Assembly (NCBI GenBank): GCA_023053545.1
Contig: JAKZAN010000057.1
Location: 124,001-188,000 of the forward strand
Origin: Lepidurus packardi
Lineage: Eukaryota > Arthropoda > Branchiopoda > Notostraca > Triopsidae
Length of the DNA stretch: 64,000 nt
Direction of reading: 5' to 3'
In this document: piece after piece, positions 23,152 to 32,885 of the stretch
How the letters are laid out: every line of letters starts with the position of its first letter
How positions within the stretch are numbered: position 1 is the stretch's first letter
Program-made: the position numbers and the translations under genes
Notes under the pieces: model-generated
Database searches by the model: none
What the model was told of the DNA's origin: nothing
The model's input: the letters and a program-made list of their open reading frames with translations, nothing else

Positions 23152-24360
23152 ATGGTAGAAAAGACATGGCTTACTCGAGACGATTGGCATCAACTCTATA
23201 CGGATCCTTCGTCTTTGGGTGCTTATGGTGGTTTACAACTTTTGTTGCGTTACGCCAAACAGCAATACCCGAAAGCCACTAATATTAACCTTGCCACCGC
23301 CCGTCAAGCTTTGAGCTATCTTAATAGTTATACTCTACATCGGAACAATCCTCGTCGCTTTCCACGTCGATATGTAATCACTTCTACGCTTCATGATCTT
23401 TGGCAGGCTGATTTGGTCGATGTACAACGCTGGAGTCGAATGAATAATGGAATGAACTTTCTTTTTACTATTATTGATGTTCATAGTCGTTATCTCTGGG
23501 TCTATCCTATCCCCAACAAGACTGGACCTACTGTACTCGCAACCTTACAACAACATATTACAAACACAAGATTAATACCCAAACATTTCAACACGGATCA
23601 GGGTACAGAATTTCTCAATCACGCGTTCCAAAAATATCTTAAAGACGTAGGTGTCAAATTTTATCTAACTCGGACTCAAGAAACTAAAGCACCGATTGTG
23701 GAACGAGTCCATCGCACCCTCCTAGAGCGAATCTCGCGTTACATGACTCAACATCATACCGAACGTTTCATAGATGTGTTGCCACAATTAGTGGATAACT
23801 ACAATCGGAGTTACCATCGAACCATAGGTCGGGCTCCTGTGGAAGTCACCGTGGAAAACCAAGATGAGGTAGCTCGACATATTCATAAGATGCGCAGTGC
23901 AGCTGTTAAAACTCGTCAGCCCACCTTCAGTGTAGGTGATTACGTACGGATTAAAAACGATACAAAACCATTTTTTAATAAAGGCTATATTGTTCAAAAC
24001 ACATACGAGATATACAAGATTGAAACGGTGAATCTTACTCAACCTGTAACTTACAATTTAGTTGATCTCCAAAATGAAGATATTATTGGTCAATTTTACG
24101 GTATTGAATTAACCCATGTGGCGCCACCTAACTTTAAAGCTTTGTACCCCATCGAAAAAGTGCTCAAACAACGTCGCAACTCGGTGGGTGAGACCGAGTA
24201 CTATATAACATGGAAAGGTTGGCCAACCGAGTTCAATACTTGGGTAAACGCTCGAGAGTTAACACCTTTCTGGCAAGACTTTGTCCGCACACGGAAGACT
24301 TTAAAACCTCCCAGCAATCTGTATTCGGGTCGCATGCGATCTAGTCGACAGTCACCATGA
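23152..24360 (+). CDS. INT: Polinton retroviral-type integrase with chromodomain
   Basis: A 402-aa protein with an rve core: QADLVDVQRW (first Asp), FNTDQGTEF (second Asp) and APIVERVHR (Glu), i.e. a DDE triad. A linker with the NYNRSYHRTIG motif and an SH3-like part follow, then a chromodomain at roughly residues 335-385 (EYYITWKGW...NTWVNARELT). It would insert the element into host DNA; the chromodomain may bias target choice. The stop overlaps the minor capsid start (ATGA). It appears intact. Confidence 0.93.
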   Translation: MVEKTWLTRDDWHQLYTDPSSLGAYGGLQLLLRYAKQQYPKATNINLATARQALSYLNSYTLHRNNPRRFPRRYVITSTLHDLWQADLVDVQRWSRMNNGMNFLFTIIDVHSRYLWVYPIPNKTGPTVLATLQQHITNTRLIPKHFNTDQGTEFLNHAFQKYLKDVGVKFYLTRTQETKAPIVERVHRTLLERISRYMTQHHTERFIDVLPQLVDNYNRSYHRTIGRAPVEVTVENQDEVARHIHKMRSAAVKTRQPTFSVGDYVRIKNDTKPFFNKGYIVQNTYEIYKIETVNLTQPVTYNLVDLQNEDIIGQFYGIELTHVAPPNFKALYPIEKVLKQRRNSVGETEYYITWKGWPTEFNTWVNARELTPFWQDFVRTRKTLKPPSNLYSGRMRSSRQSP

Positions 24361-25226
24361 CCCACAATGAAAAGTATATCACGTTACCTTCTAACTCATC
24401 CATGTCGCATTATCCTCATAATACTATGAGTAATTATCGAACTCTATTGTGTGAACCAATACATGTCCCTGTAGATGAGTATGAGGTGGCTTTGGTGGAA
24501 TTTCTATTTGTGAACAGTATGCATACTTTAAGCGAAGAAGAGAATTTTATGATTGCACACAGTGAAATCAAATCTAAAAAACAGACTGATGGTTTAACCA
24601 AAGAAGTAGTAGAAATTTCATCGAAGGAAGAGCTAACTAAAATCAATTTACACAATTTGGAAGTGTACGATTCTATAGATCGGTTGGTGAGCGATCTCAA
24701 CAGCGGTCTTGACCGTATGTTTCCGACTCTATCGGATAAATCTCGGAGAGTCGAATTTGTTTACCGTGACAAAAAGAAAACAGTGAGCTTGAAACTACCC
24801 CCGAGTTCCGATTTGGAAGCTTGCGAAATTATTTTACCGGCACGGGTTAAAGCTATCTTAGGGTTCATGGATCAGGACAAATTACGGGTGGTCAAAGGTC
24901 GTGGGGAATGTAATTCGAGTCTAACACCAGATCTGAAAAGTGGTGCTCACAATTTATACGTTTATTGTGATATTATACAATCGAGTTTCGTGGGGGATAC
25001 CAGCGCTCCTCTTTTACGCACCATCCCTCTTTCCACCGAAATGAGAGAGGGTGACCTAGTCTCAGTTAGTTTTAATCACAATTACTATATCCCCTTTAGT
25101 CGAGGTTACATGGATACAATTCACATCTATATTAAGACAGGTACTGGTCTACCTGTTTTATTCCAAGCTGGGACAGTGTCGGCTATACTACATCTACAAC
25201 GAGTTCGCTCTCATGGCGCCTTTTAA
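24357..25226 (+). CDS. Polinton minor capsid (penton-like) protein
   Basis: A 289-aa protein with conserved mCP blocks: EYEVALVEF near the N-terminus, LYVYCDIIQSSFVGD and LLRTIPL in the middle, and FSRGYMDTIHIYIKTGTG near the C-terminus. In the family it forms a single-jelly-roll pentamer at capsid vertices. Neighbours are the integrase (4-nt overlap) and the basic protein (14-nt overlap). No lesion is seen. Confidence 0.87.
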   Translation: MTHNEKYITLPSNSSMSHYPHNTMSNYRTLLCEPIHVPVDEYEVALVEFLFVNSMHTLSEEENFMIAHSEIKSKKQTDGLTKEVVEISSKEELTKINLHNLEVYDSIDRLVSDLNSGLDRMFPTLSDKSRRVEFVYRDKKKTVSLKLPPSSDLEACEIILPARVKAILGFMDQDKLRVVKGRGECNSSLTPDLKSGAHNLYVYCDIIQSSFVGDTSAPLLRTIPLSTEMREGDLVSVSFNHNYYIPFSRGYMDTIHIYIKTGTGLPVLFQAGTVSAILHLQRVRSHGAF

Positions 25227-25776
25227 GGGATGTTTATCGGTTGAATGTTATATGAAGGCGTTAAACCCACAACAGCGAGGTGGTGGAGGTGAAACTTTTT
25301 ATCGAGGCAACCACCGTCAACGTGGTTATGGATTTTTCTCGCGCTACATAATACCAATTTTCCGTGGATTAGTAGCACCCTCGCTCAGACATCTAGTTAG
25401 AAACGTGGCTCGTGATGTCTCATCGGGTAAGAAATTGACAGACACCATGAAAACTCGAGGTATGGAAAGTTTACAACAAATGGGTCAAGAAATTTTGCAA
25501 CGCAACACCAACGATGCAAAAGCTCAAGTTGGACAAGGGTTCATTCAATTCTTAAACAAAACTCCTCTTCAACGACAGCTCAGTATGTCTAGCACCACAG
25601 TTGTGAAAACACCTCGTCGCCGTCGTCGTCGTCCTCGTCGAAAATTAGCGGGTGCTGTGGCACCTTATCAAACAGGTAGCGGACGTAAACGTAAATCTTC
25701 AGCAGTCAAACGTAAAAAACCTTGTGTCAAGAAGCGCTCAATTAAACGAAAAACAGCCGCCGATATATTCGGTTAG
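25213..25776 (+). CDS. Basic core-like virion protein
   Basis: A 187-aa protein with a Gly-rich N-terminal part (QQRGGGGETFYRGNH; GFFSRYIIPIFRGL), an amphipathic middle and a strongly Arg/Lys-rich C-terminus (PRRRRRRPRRK; KRKKPCVKKRSIKRK) ending DIFG. This layout matches the adenovirus pX/pVII-like basic protein described in adintoviruses and Polintons, expected to bind packaged DNA. The major capsid gene starts immediately after its stop. Confidence 0.75.
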   Translation: MAPFKGCLSVECYMKALNPQQRGGGGETFYRGNHRQRGYGFFSRYIIPIFRGLVAPSLRHLVRNVARDVSSGKKLTDTMKTRGMESLQQMGQEILQRNTNDAKAQVGQGFIQFLNKTPLQRQLSMSSTTVVKTPRRRRRRPRRKLAGAVAPYQTGSGRKRKSSAVKRKKPCVKKRSIKRKTAADIFG

Positions 25777-27069
25777 ATGGACACCATCCGCGAGGGTAGC
25801 ACACCTTTCATTTCAGACAAACTAGACTTGTTGAGTATTCCTCATACTGAAGCTGGTATTAGTCAATCTAAAGATTTTATTGTTCAAACTCGCGCGTCAT
25901 CCAAAGACAATGTAGCTCCTATAGAATTTAATTTTTCCACCCACTCCAACCAATTTTTGGATCTGGAACGTCCCCAGCTTTACGTGCAAGTTAAAATTGT
26001 ACGCAGCGACGGGGTTAATATTACAGATTCAGATTCTGTTTTTCCAGTCAACAATCTGCTTCATTCGCTCTTTAGTCAAGTTGATCTGTATCTCAACGAT
26101 ACGCTTGTCACTTCTTCAGGGCAAAATTACGGTTACAAAAGTTTTTTAAATTGTTTGCTACGCCATGGTGAAGAATATCACCGAAGTTTTGGTACTGCTG
26201 CTCTCTACGTCAAAGATGAAAATGCTGACGTTATAGAAACCAGTAGTTCGTCTCTTTTGCGTAAAACTTTCACAGAAAAATCTAAATTAGTGGAACTTAT
26301 GGGCGTCTTGAATGTGGATTTATTCCAATGTCCCAAACTGTTGCTACCCGATGTAAGCTGCGTCTTACGGTTACATCGACAAGCTGATAGTTTCTTGATT
26401 AGCCACAAGACGTTACCTGCAACACAGACTTATTCCTACAAAGTTGTTATCGAAAAAGCTCAAATGGTGTTGCGAGTTCATACCCTCAATTCTGAATATC
26501 GCTTAGGATTGGAGAAAATGTTGTTGGGGGGTAATGTAGCCAAATATCCTTTTCTTAAAACTGACGTTCGCTCTTTTACCATACCTGCTGGCACCATGCA
26601 AAAAACTGTGGAAGATTCCTACCTGCGTCGCATTCCTCGACGGATAGTTATCGGTTTCTTGCCTACTAAAGCTTTCATGGGTGATTGGCACAGCAATCCT
26701 TACCTGTTTCAACATCATAATGTATCTACCATAAGCGTGTCCCTCAACAATGAAGAAGTTCCTTTTCCAAGTATTCCTGTTGGTTCTGATGAATACCTGT
26801 TGGGTTATTACTCGCTTTTAGATTGTTACAATCTAGTGAACTCAGAGGTTGGACTATCATTTGAACGTGAACTTTACCAACAGTACTATCGTCTTTACGG
26901 TTTTCAAATTATTCCCGTCACCGAAGGTTTTGGAATGTTGAAAGAGGGGAATTTGAAAATAGATGTTCGCTTTTCTAAAGCAGTAGTCGATTCTTTAACT
27001 ATGATTGTTTTTAGCGAAACAGATTCTTTGTTGCAAATTGATAGTGCTCGTCAAATTCTTGTCGAATGA
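25777..27069 (+). CDS. Polinton major capsid protein (double jelly roll)
   Basis: A 430-aa protein, the usual size, with conserved MCP blocks: IEFNFSTHSNQFLDLERPQLYVQ, VFPVNNLLHSLFSQVDLYLN and a C-terminal ...LLQIDSARQILVE segment typical of Polinton hexon-like proteins. It would form trimeric capsomers. The frame is open throughout. It sits between the core-like protein and the protease gene. Confidence 0.9.
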   Translation: MDTIREGSTPFISDKLDLLSIPHTEAGISQSKDFIVQTRASSKDNVAPIEFNFSTHSNQFLDLERPQLYVQVKIVRSDGVNITDSDSVFPVNNLLHSLFSQVDLYLNDTLVTSSGQNYGYKSFLNCLLRHGEEYHRSFGTAALYVKDENADVIETSSSSLLRKTFTEKSKLVELMGVLNVDLFQCPKLLLPDVSCVLRLHRQADSFLISHKTLPATQTYSYKVVIEKAQMVLRVHTLNSEYRLGLEKMLLGGNVAKYPFLKTDVRSFTIPAGTMQKTVEDSYLRRIPRRIVIGFLPTKAFMGDWHSNPYLFQHHNVSTISVSLNNEEVPFPSIPVGSDEYLLGYYSLLDCYNLVNSEVGLSFERELYQQYYRLYGFQIIPVTEGFGMLKEGNLKIDVRFSKAVVDSLTMIVFSETDSLLQIDSARQILVE

Positions 27070-27177
27070 GTTGATTAGTTATGTTTTCATAGTTCAAATG
27101 TTTGTTGACAGTGAACCTTTGAATCATCAATACACACCAAACCTTTGAAGGGGATAAAAGTCTTGATTTATTTAGCT

Positions 27178-27738
27178 ATGAATACTAGCCAGCTTTATCA
27201 TATCTTGCGTCATGACCCTGTTATTCAAAAACGTGGTTTTGAAACTTGGGTTATTCCTCGCGACCATCTTACTCGTCTCAAGTCCAACTCTGGGAAACCT
27301 TTACTTGTTATTTGCAACACTCACCCTCATCAACATGAAGGTGTTCATTGGCTTTTAATTTATGTTCCGGCTATTGTCACCCCGCTGCAACCAGTTGAAT
27401 TTTTCGATAGTTTAGGTCAAAGCATCCATAGCTACCATCCGGACTTTGCCACATGGTGTGGTTTGCACCTCTGGCAAAACCATCCTTTAACCCTTCAACA
27501 TCCTACATCGCGCGCTTGTGGACAATGGTGTCTTTATGTGGCTTTACAGCGAGCTCGAAATCATTCTTTGAAAAATATTCTAATTCCTTTTCGTTGCAAT
27601 AGCGGTAAAACTCGACTTTTACAACAAGATCGCTGGGTTGAAAAGCAAATTCAACAAAGATATGGATTACAATTGAAACCCCTACGAATTGTGTGTACTG
27701 ACCAAACCTGTCGAGCTTTGTATGATGATGATGAATAA
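27178..27738 (+). CDS. PRO: Adenain-like maturation cysteine protease
   Basis: An Ulp1/adenain-type fold is recognisable from EGVHWLLIY (His), FFDSLGQS (Asp) and RACGQWCLYVAL (Gln-x-Cys), the expected His-Asp-Cys arrangement. About 187 aa from the ATG at 27178. In Polintons it processes capsid proteins. It ends in DDDE. It is convergent with the minus-strand gene at 27837. Confidence 0.9.
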   Translation: MNTSQLYHILRHDPVIQKRGFETWVIPRDHLTRLKSNSGKPLLVICNTHPHQHEGVHWLLIYVPAIVTPLQPVEFFDSLGQSIHSYHPDFATWCGLHLWQNHPLTLQHPTSRACGQWCLYVALQRARNHSLKNILIPFRCNSGKTRLLQQDRWVEKQIQQRYGLQLKPLRIVCTDQTCRALYDDDE

Positions 27739-27836
27739 TACAAACAAATTTCAATACAAATAGTGTATTTCTGACAATGTCAAACAATACAGATGGTGTA
27801 TCTCTATGTTATTAGAGACATTTGTATACCCCGTTA

Positions 27837-28439
27837 TTAAAAACGTGGACGAAGAGTGCGACCATTGACAACAGCTTTTACTTTGGTTGACTTATGCTCT
27901 TCTATTTCAACATCAGAGTCTTCAACCATGGCGGGTTTATGCTTCTTGTCTTCAAACGTGGGTGTCGCCTCTTCTACTTCAGCGTCAGAATCTTCCATCA
28001 TTTTGACGATCTTGCGCTTCTTGAATTCTTTTGCTTTCGTATTGGAAGCGTTCATTTTGACAATGGTACGTTTCTTGTCTTCTTTAATTGGCGGGCGCAC
28101 CTCTTCTATTTCAATATCAGAGTCTTCGGACTTGTCCTCTTGGTTGTTGATGTACTCTTTCAGTACTAGCAACGCCTCGATTACAGCCTCGAGATGATCG
28201 GTTGGAAAACCGTATGTGGCGCCATAGGTTGTCGGCTCTCCGGTGGCTCGTAACACTTTTACTGCCACCACCCAACGTTTTGCCGGTTTCCTGAGTGTGC
28301 AGTGCCAATGTCCTTTGACATGCACTGTCTTCTCTTGAAAACGGGTTGGGCTTTCTTCAGTGTAGACGGGTTGCCATTTACGCTCGCTTCTAAATCCGGA
28401 ATTGGAGACTGCTCCAGTCTGCTTGTTAGAGTTTGACAT
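27837..28439 (-). CDS. Uncharacterised accessory protein with acidic repeats
   Basis: About 200 aa. The N-terminal half (KWQPVYTEESPTRFQE; GHWHCTLRKPAKRWVVAVKVL; YGFPTDHLEAVIEALLVLKE) looks like a small folded domain. The C-terminal half has three to four degenerate repeats of EDSD(I/A/V)E(I/V)EE alternating with Lys-rich stretches. I do not recognise it. It may be a nucleic-acid-binding accessory protein of the Polinton. It reads outward from a promoter near 28440-28500. Confidence 0.5.
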   Translation of the reverse strand: MSNSNKQTGAVSNSGFRSERKWQPVYTEESPTRFQEKTVHVKGHWHCTLRKPAKRWVVAVKVLRATGEPTTYGATYGFPTDHLEAVIEALLVLKEYINNQEDKSEDSDIEIEEVRPPIKEDKKRTIVKMNASNTKAKEFKKRKIVKMMEDSDAEVEEATPTFEDKKHKPAMVEDSDVEIEEHKSTKVKAVVNGRTLRPRF

Positions 28440-28479
28440 TATTATCAAATTCAGAAAGCTGACTGAATACTTTTAAAAG

Positions 28480-28915
28480 GATGTGTGCTGTTTATAAAGA
28501 AGATCGGCCGACTGCAAGGGTAGGGGAAACTGTGTCGACGCGAGATAGCGAATTTATCAACCAATCAGTGATGGGGTGCACAGGGGTAAGAGTGTGGGTT
28601 GTCAAACACCCTAGCCTGAGAGTGTGCATGCATAACAATGGGGGTAGTCACACAGTCAAGTCTGAGGGGTGTGTCGATGGAAGAATGGGTTGGTCAACAC
28701 TCCTGCATGAGAGGGTGTGCGAACGCAACAGTGTGGGTTGTCAAACACACTAACCTGAGGGTTGTGTTGAGGGAAGAGTGGGGTTGGTCAACATCTCAGC
28801 TTGAGAGGTGCGCAAGCGCAAGAGTTGGCATTGTTGAACATTCTAGTGTGTGTGTAGAGTGCACTAACGTTATCAGAGAGTGTGTGCGTGTGCGACAGTT
28901 GACTGCCCGACGAGC
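28480..28915. repeat. GT/GA-rich degenerate repeat array, first block
   Basis: Degenerate units of about 60-75 bp share GTTGTCAAACACxCTA.CCTGAG and GGGTTGGTCAACA.T words. The block ends just before the ORF at 28916. Confidence 0.7.
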
Positions 28916-29368
28916 ATGATGGCACACTCTCCAAAAAGTTTTGTTACTGCTTTGGGTAAATTTCGTATTTACACAGCAACTGCAAATGGTTATCAATGTC
29001 TTGTAACGTGTGATAGTTCGAGCCAAGCATGTATTAAATTTATACGTAACGAAGATACGATTGTGTTTCACAACAATTTCAACGAAATTTGGGTTTGCGC
29101 GCAAGATGGTGCTTTCCGGTTTATTCCAGAACCTTCTCAACAAAGAATGCTTGTGAACCTATTCGTTGGTGGTGAGACCGCTTCTATTCAATCTATTAAC
29201 GGATGTCTGCTTGATGATGGACTGACCTGGTCGATGGCTGTTGCCGATCATTTCCTGTGGAATGACTATATGCAATCCACGTGGACTTCTACAGAAATTG
29301 TAGAACCAATGTTTGTGTACACCTGCACATTTAACAACGATAATTCTGTAAATGTTTGTATGTATTGA
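28916..29368 (+). CDS. Uncharacterised small Polinton-flank ORF
   Basis: A 150-aa protein starting MMAHSPKSFVTALGKFRIYT, with alternating hydrophobic strands (YQCLVTCDSSSQACIKFI; EIWVCAQDGAFRFIPEP) and ending NNDNSVNVCMY. No family was recognised; a compact beta-rich protein is suggested. The sequence around its start codon recurs at about 29880-29940 without the rest of the ORF. Confidence 0.5.
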   Translation: MMAHSPKSFVTALGKFRIYTATANGYQCLVTCDSSSQACIKFIRNEDTIVFHNNFNEIWVCAQDGAFRFIPEPSQQRMLVNLFVGGETASIQSINGCLLDDGLTWSMAVADHFLWNDYMQSTWTSTEIVEPMFVYTCTFNNDNSVNVCMY

Positions 29369-30051
29369 AATGTATTCAACATATTAAAATTCATTTTGGG
29401 TAAATTTGGTATTTACAGTGCTGCTGTGAAGGTTATCAAAAAACGTAGTAACACGTGATAACAATAAATATTACTACATAACAAATAAATGAAGTTCTTG
29501 TGGACGCTCGCATAAGTTTTACTCCAACATCATGGCAAACTGTAATTATTATCACAAAGTTTATGCTCAAATAAATAATCGCACAGATGACAAAGAGGGG
29601 TTGTCAAGCGTGCTCATCTGAGGAGTGATACCGATGGAAGAGTGAGGATACACTGGATGGAATGGGCGTGTGGGTGTGCGGTTGTGAGAATTGGGGGTTT
29701 TGAAACCGTTCAGTCTATAAGGGTTGCACTGATGTCAAAGAGGGGGTTGTCAAGCGCGCTCATCTGAGGAGTCATACCGATGGAAGAGTGAGGGTTGGCC
29801 AACACAGGAGCTTGAGGGGAGTGTGAGCTGACAAGCACCCTAGCCAGAGGGGCTGTGCAAACGCAAGAGTTGGTGTTATCAGTGTGTGTGCAACAGTTGA
29901 TAGCCCGATGAGCATGATGGCACACTCTCCAAAAAATCTTACAGTGTAGTGAAACCACCAACCATTATTTTGAATGAATTTGTAATTGTATTTGTTGAAA
30001 GAAAATACATTTCGAAGGTTAAACTTACAAAAAGTGTCTTTAACTTAAATG
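29369..30051. repeat. Second copy of the repeat block and ORF leader
   Basis: A partial duplication of the preceding region. Sequence near 29390-29440 resembles the ORF start (TTTGGTATTTACA, GGTTATCAA); 29590-29930 repeats the GTTGTCAAGCGCGCTCATCTGAGGAG-type units; and 29890-29940 repeats the leader through ATGATGGCACACTCTCCAAAAA, after which the frame is lost. Confidence 0.65.
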
Positions 30052-30275
30052 TCTATCTCCGAAAAAAGTGTAATTAACTTTAATGTCTATTTTGAAAAAC
30101 TGTCTTTACTTAAATGTATGTGTGTATTTTGTGAAAAAAAAGTGTCTTTAACTTAAATGATGAATCTCGAAAAGTGTCTATTCTCGAAAAAGCGTCCTTA
30201 ACTTTAATGTTGATTCTGAAAAAGTGTCTTTAACTTTAATGTCTATTCTCGAAAAAGTGTCTTTAACTTTAATGG
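30052..30275. repeat. Short tandem repeat, GTGTCTTTAACTTTAATG family
   Basis: Seven or so degenerate units of about 30 bp with GAAAAAGTGTCTTTAACTTTA. Possibly Polinton subterminal sequence; no inverted partner was found on the left. Confidence 0.75.
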
Positions 30276-30771
30276 TAATTAAGTTTGTTGGCGGAGGACA
30301 CTGTTGTCGACACGAGAGCTGCTCAATTGTGAGGACAGCGCCAACGTGAAAGTGGCGGAAACGCTAGAAACTAGGTGTTGTCAAACCATACTGCGCAGGC
30401 GTCAGGGCGGGGACTAGGGGAGAAATGAAGGCATCCTATTGGTGCAGCCGTAAAAGGGGCGGGGCTTGGGGGAAATGGAGGCTTCCTATTGGTGCTGCAG
30501 TAATGGAGGTTGCAGTAATGGTGGTACCTATACTACTTACTACCGTGGTCAAGTATCTACTACCGTGGTCAAGGATATACTTCCGTGGTGAAGACGTATT
30601 ATTGTGACGAAACTTCTATAATGGTGATTAGTATTTGTCCTTTAACCTTGTCCTTCTCCCTGTTAATCTCTCTTCCCTTTGTTTTTGGGACCTTTACCTT
30701 TTCCTATTCTTTCTTTAGTAACCTTGTGTATTATTTTTTTGTAACGTATTTCAAATTCCCAGTTTAAAACA
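30276..30771. other. Non-coding spacer with GC-box and CCAAT-type words
   Basis: A block CCTATTGGTGC is repeated around a GGGGCGGGGCTTGGGGG motif (30430-30510), followed by short repeats of CTACCGTGGTCAAG near 30540-30590. It looks promoter-like, but no downstream plus-strand gene is evident. It lies 3' of the Tnp2-like transposase remnant. Confidence 0.45.
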
Positions 30772-31920
30772 TTATTTATGAAAAGCAGACTTGAACTCAT
30801 ATGACAGAGGGGAAACAACCCACGAATCATCTTGTCCGAAAACCGGAATTTTAAAACCTTTCCATTTAATTGATTCGAGGGGGTAACATTTCAATTCACT
30901 CGACAACTCACTAACTAAAAACGTATCAATGCTCCGGGAAGGAACGGGGACAGAAAAAAAATCCCTGCAACAGGTGAAATTTCGCCCTAAAATTAATATT
31001 GTGCCGTCCGGTCTTTCTAGGAAATTCTCTACGGAAAAAATGGAAGTGTCTTTTAAAAAGACTACATTGTCGGGTGCTTTTATACGCAACTCTAAACACT
31101 CGCAGACAACTTTTCCGTATTGTTTCCCTTGAGCAAGCGGCCACTCAGGACCATTCGAATGCTCTAAAGAAAGGACTGGCTTATTATTATTTACCAACTT
31201 AATTTTATTAAACTTGCTGTCAGTTTCATGCAAACGTTTGACAACCTGCTCGAGCATACAGTTTTTGGTTTTCACCAAATTTTTGAGAACTTGCAGATAG
31301 TTCTCGGCCCAGTACCCACTCCAGAGAGGAATGGGTCCAAAAGCCTCGACATCATCAACGACGTGAATCAGGCCATGCAAGTTGTACGAGGAAATATGTC
31401 GGCCGTAGAGCGTGGAAGCTTCCTCAATGAACTGTTTAAGTAAATTTTTGCAAAAATTAAAAGTCCCGGGCATGCGGAGTGTTTCGTGCCGCGAGAGTAA
31501 CCTAATAGCGACAGAAAATGTCACGAAATGGCGATACAGATTATCGGGTACAACGTCTTTAAACACAACTAAAGCTAAATAATCCCTAAACATTCGGAAC
31601 TCGGTTGCTTTCCAACGCTTTAATTCATGTAATCCTCGTGGTTTCCTAGCAAATTCACTGTGAACATAAGGTTTTAAAGCCTGTAAACGATCGGTTATCT
31701 CATTGGTAGCTTGCCTGGAAAGATTAGCTGGACTCCTGACACTTCGTGTCAGAAAACTAAGTAACCTTTTCGTGACACCTAGATCGAGCAAGTGGAGTGA
31801 TTCTCTCGGGAAACCTAACACCATATCTATGTTTAAAAGCTCTACCACATTAATGTCACGAATGTGGTGCGGTTTACTGGGATTTACCTCCAAACGCGCG
31901 CGGAATGAGGCGTCAGTCCT
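30772..31920 (-). pseudogene. Tnp2/EnSpm-like transposase, C-terminal part
   Basis: Continues the gene whose N-terminal part lies at 63147-63998. Blocks: RTDASFRARLEVNPSKPHHI, LLNIDMVLGFP..SLHLLDLGV, WKATEFRMFRDYLALVVFK, HGLIHVVDDVEAFGPIPLWSGY, and a variable C-terminal end at ...YEFKSAFHK. These match animal transposase-like proteins related to plant CACTA Tnp2 (from memory). The frame is open to the breakpoint at 31920, where the Helentron begins. Confidence 0.75.
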
Positions 31921-31924
31921 TTTT

Positions 31925-31957
31925 AGCTGGGCAAGTCCCTTCAGGGACTGCCCAGCT
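31925..31957. repeat. Helentron 5' subterminal hairpin
   Basis: AGCTGGGCA(A)GTCCCT pairs with AGGGACTGCCCAGCT with a one-base bulge. Its left arm is also the 5' member of the asymmetric terminal inverted repeat. Confidence 0.85.
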
Positions 31958-32365
31958 TATAGTATCGTCTGAGGAGTCAAACCTCGCGTGTCAGCTTGCC
32001 TCGGAAGGTGCCCGTAAGCCTTGTAGGATTGAGGGGTGGGGATGGGGGGAGGAAGATAAGGCAGTTTTGCTAGAGGCAGAATCGGTAACACGGTTCAGTG
32101 GATCAACGAGCTAACATTCCTGGTGCGCAAACTCATGCCATGTAAAGTCGCAGTTGGCTCTGCGTGCCAACATTCTTTAGTTTTGGCTCGTCTTCGTCTA
32201 GTGTGTTGGTGTGGAAACGCTGCTTGTACGTTGTAGCGTCGTTGTGCTTGCGTTTTTATTGTTCTCGAGTTTTGTGCTAGTGAAGTTTCTTCTTCTCCTT
32301 TTTTGTCGGTTAGTTTTCTCCTTTTTAACAATATCGTGTTTTGGCGTATTACTTGGGTTCGTTGT

Positions 32366-32776
32366 TCGTTCACTATCGTAAGTCTGCTTCATTATTTTCT
32401 TATTTTTTTCGTATTTTTATTGTTCTTTCTTACCATTTTTTAGTTTGTTGATTTGTCTTTGTGTCGTTTTATGTTATTGTGTTTGTTTATTTTGCAGGCT
32501 GTAGGCGACCGTTTAGTTTTAGTGGCGGGATTCGTCACTGAGATTTGTGTTTTAAGCAACTGAAGAGTTTTTCGTTCACTATCGTAAGTCTGCTTCATTA
32601 TTTCCTTATTTTTTTCGTATTTTTATTGTTCTTTCTTACCATTTTTTAGTTTGTTGATTTGTCTTTGTGTCGTTTTATGTTATTGTTTGTTTATTTTGCA
32701 GGCTGTAGGCGACCGTTTAGTTTTAGTGGCGGGATTCGTCACTGAGATTTGTGTTTTAAGCAACTGAAGAGTTTTT
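32366..32776 (+). repeat. 206-bp tandem duplication of a 5' intron-exon unit
   Basis: Two nearly identical copies (32366-32571 and 32572-32776). Each contains CACTATC|GTAAGT, a T-rich stretch, TTTTGCAG|GCTGTAGGCG and an exon-like tail ending AAGCAACTGAAGAGTTTTT. The copies look like duplicated donor, intron, acceptor and exon in the untranslated leader of the ORF at 32886. Confidence 0.9.
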
Positions 32777-32885
32777 CCATCTTTATATCACGTTAGTATT
32801 TATTTTCGAATACATAAAACTGGTGTGTCATATTTAGACCTCTATTTTGCTTGCTTGTTATTTGTTTTCGCTTGTGGGGATTGTC

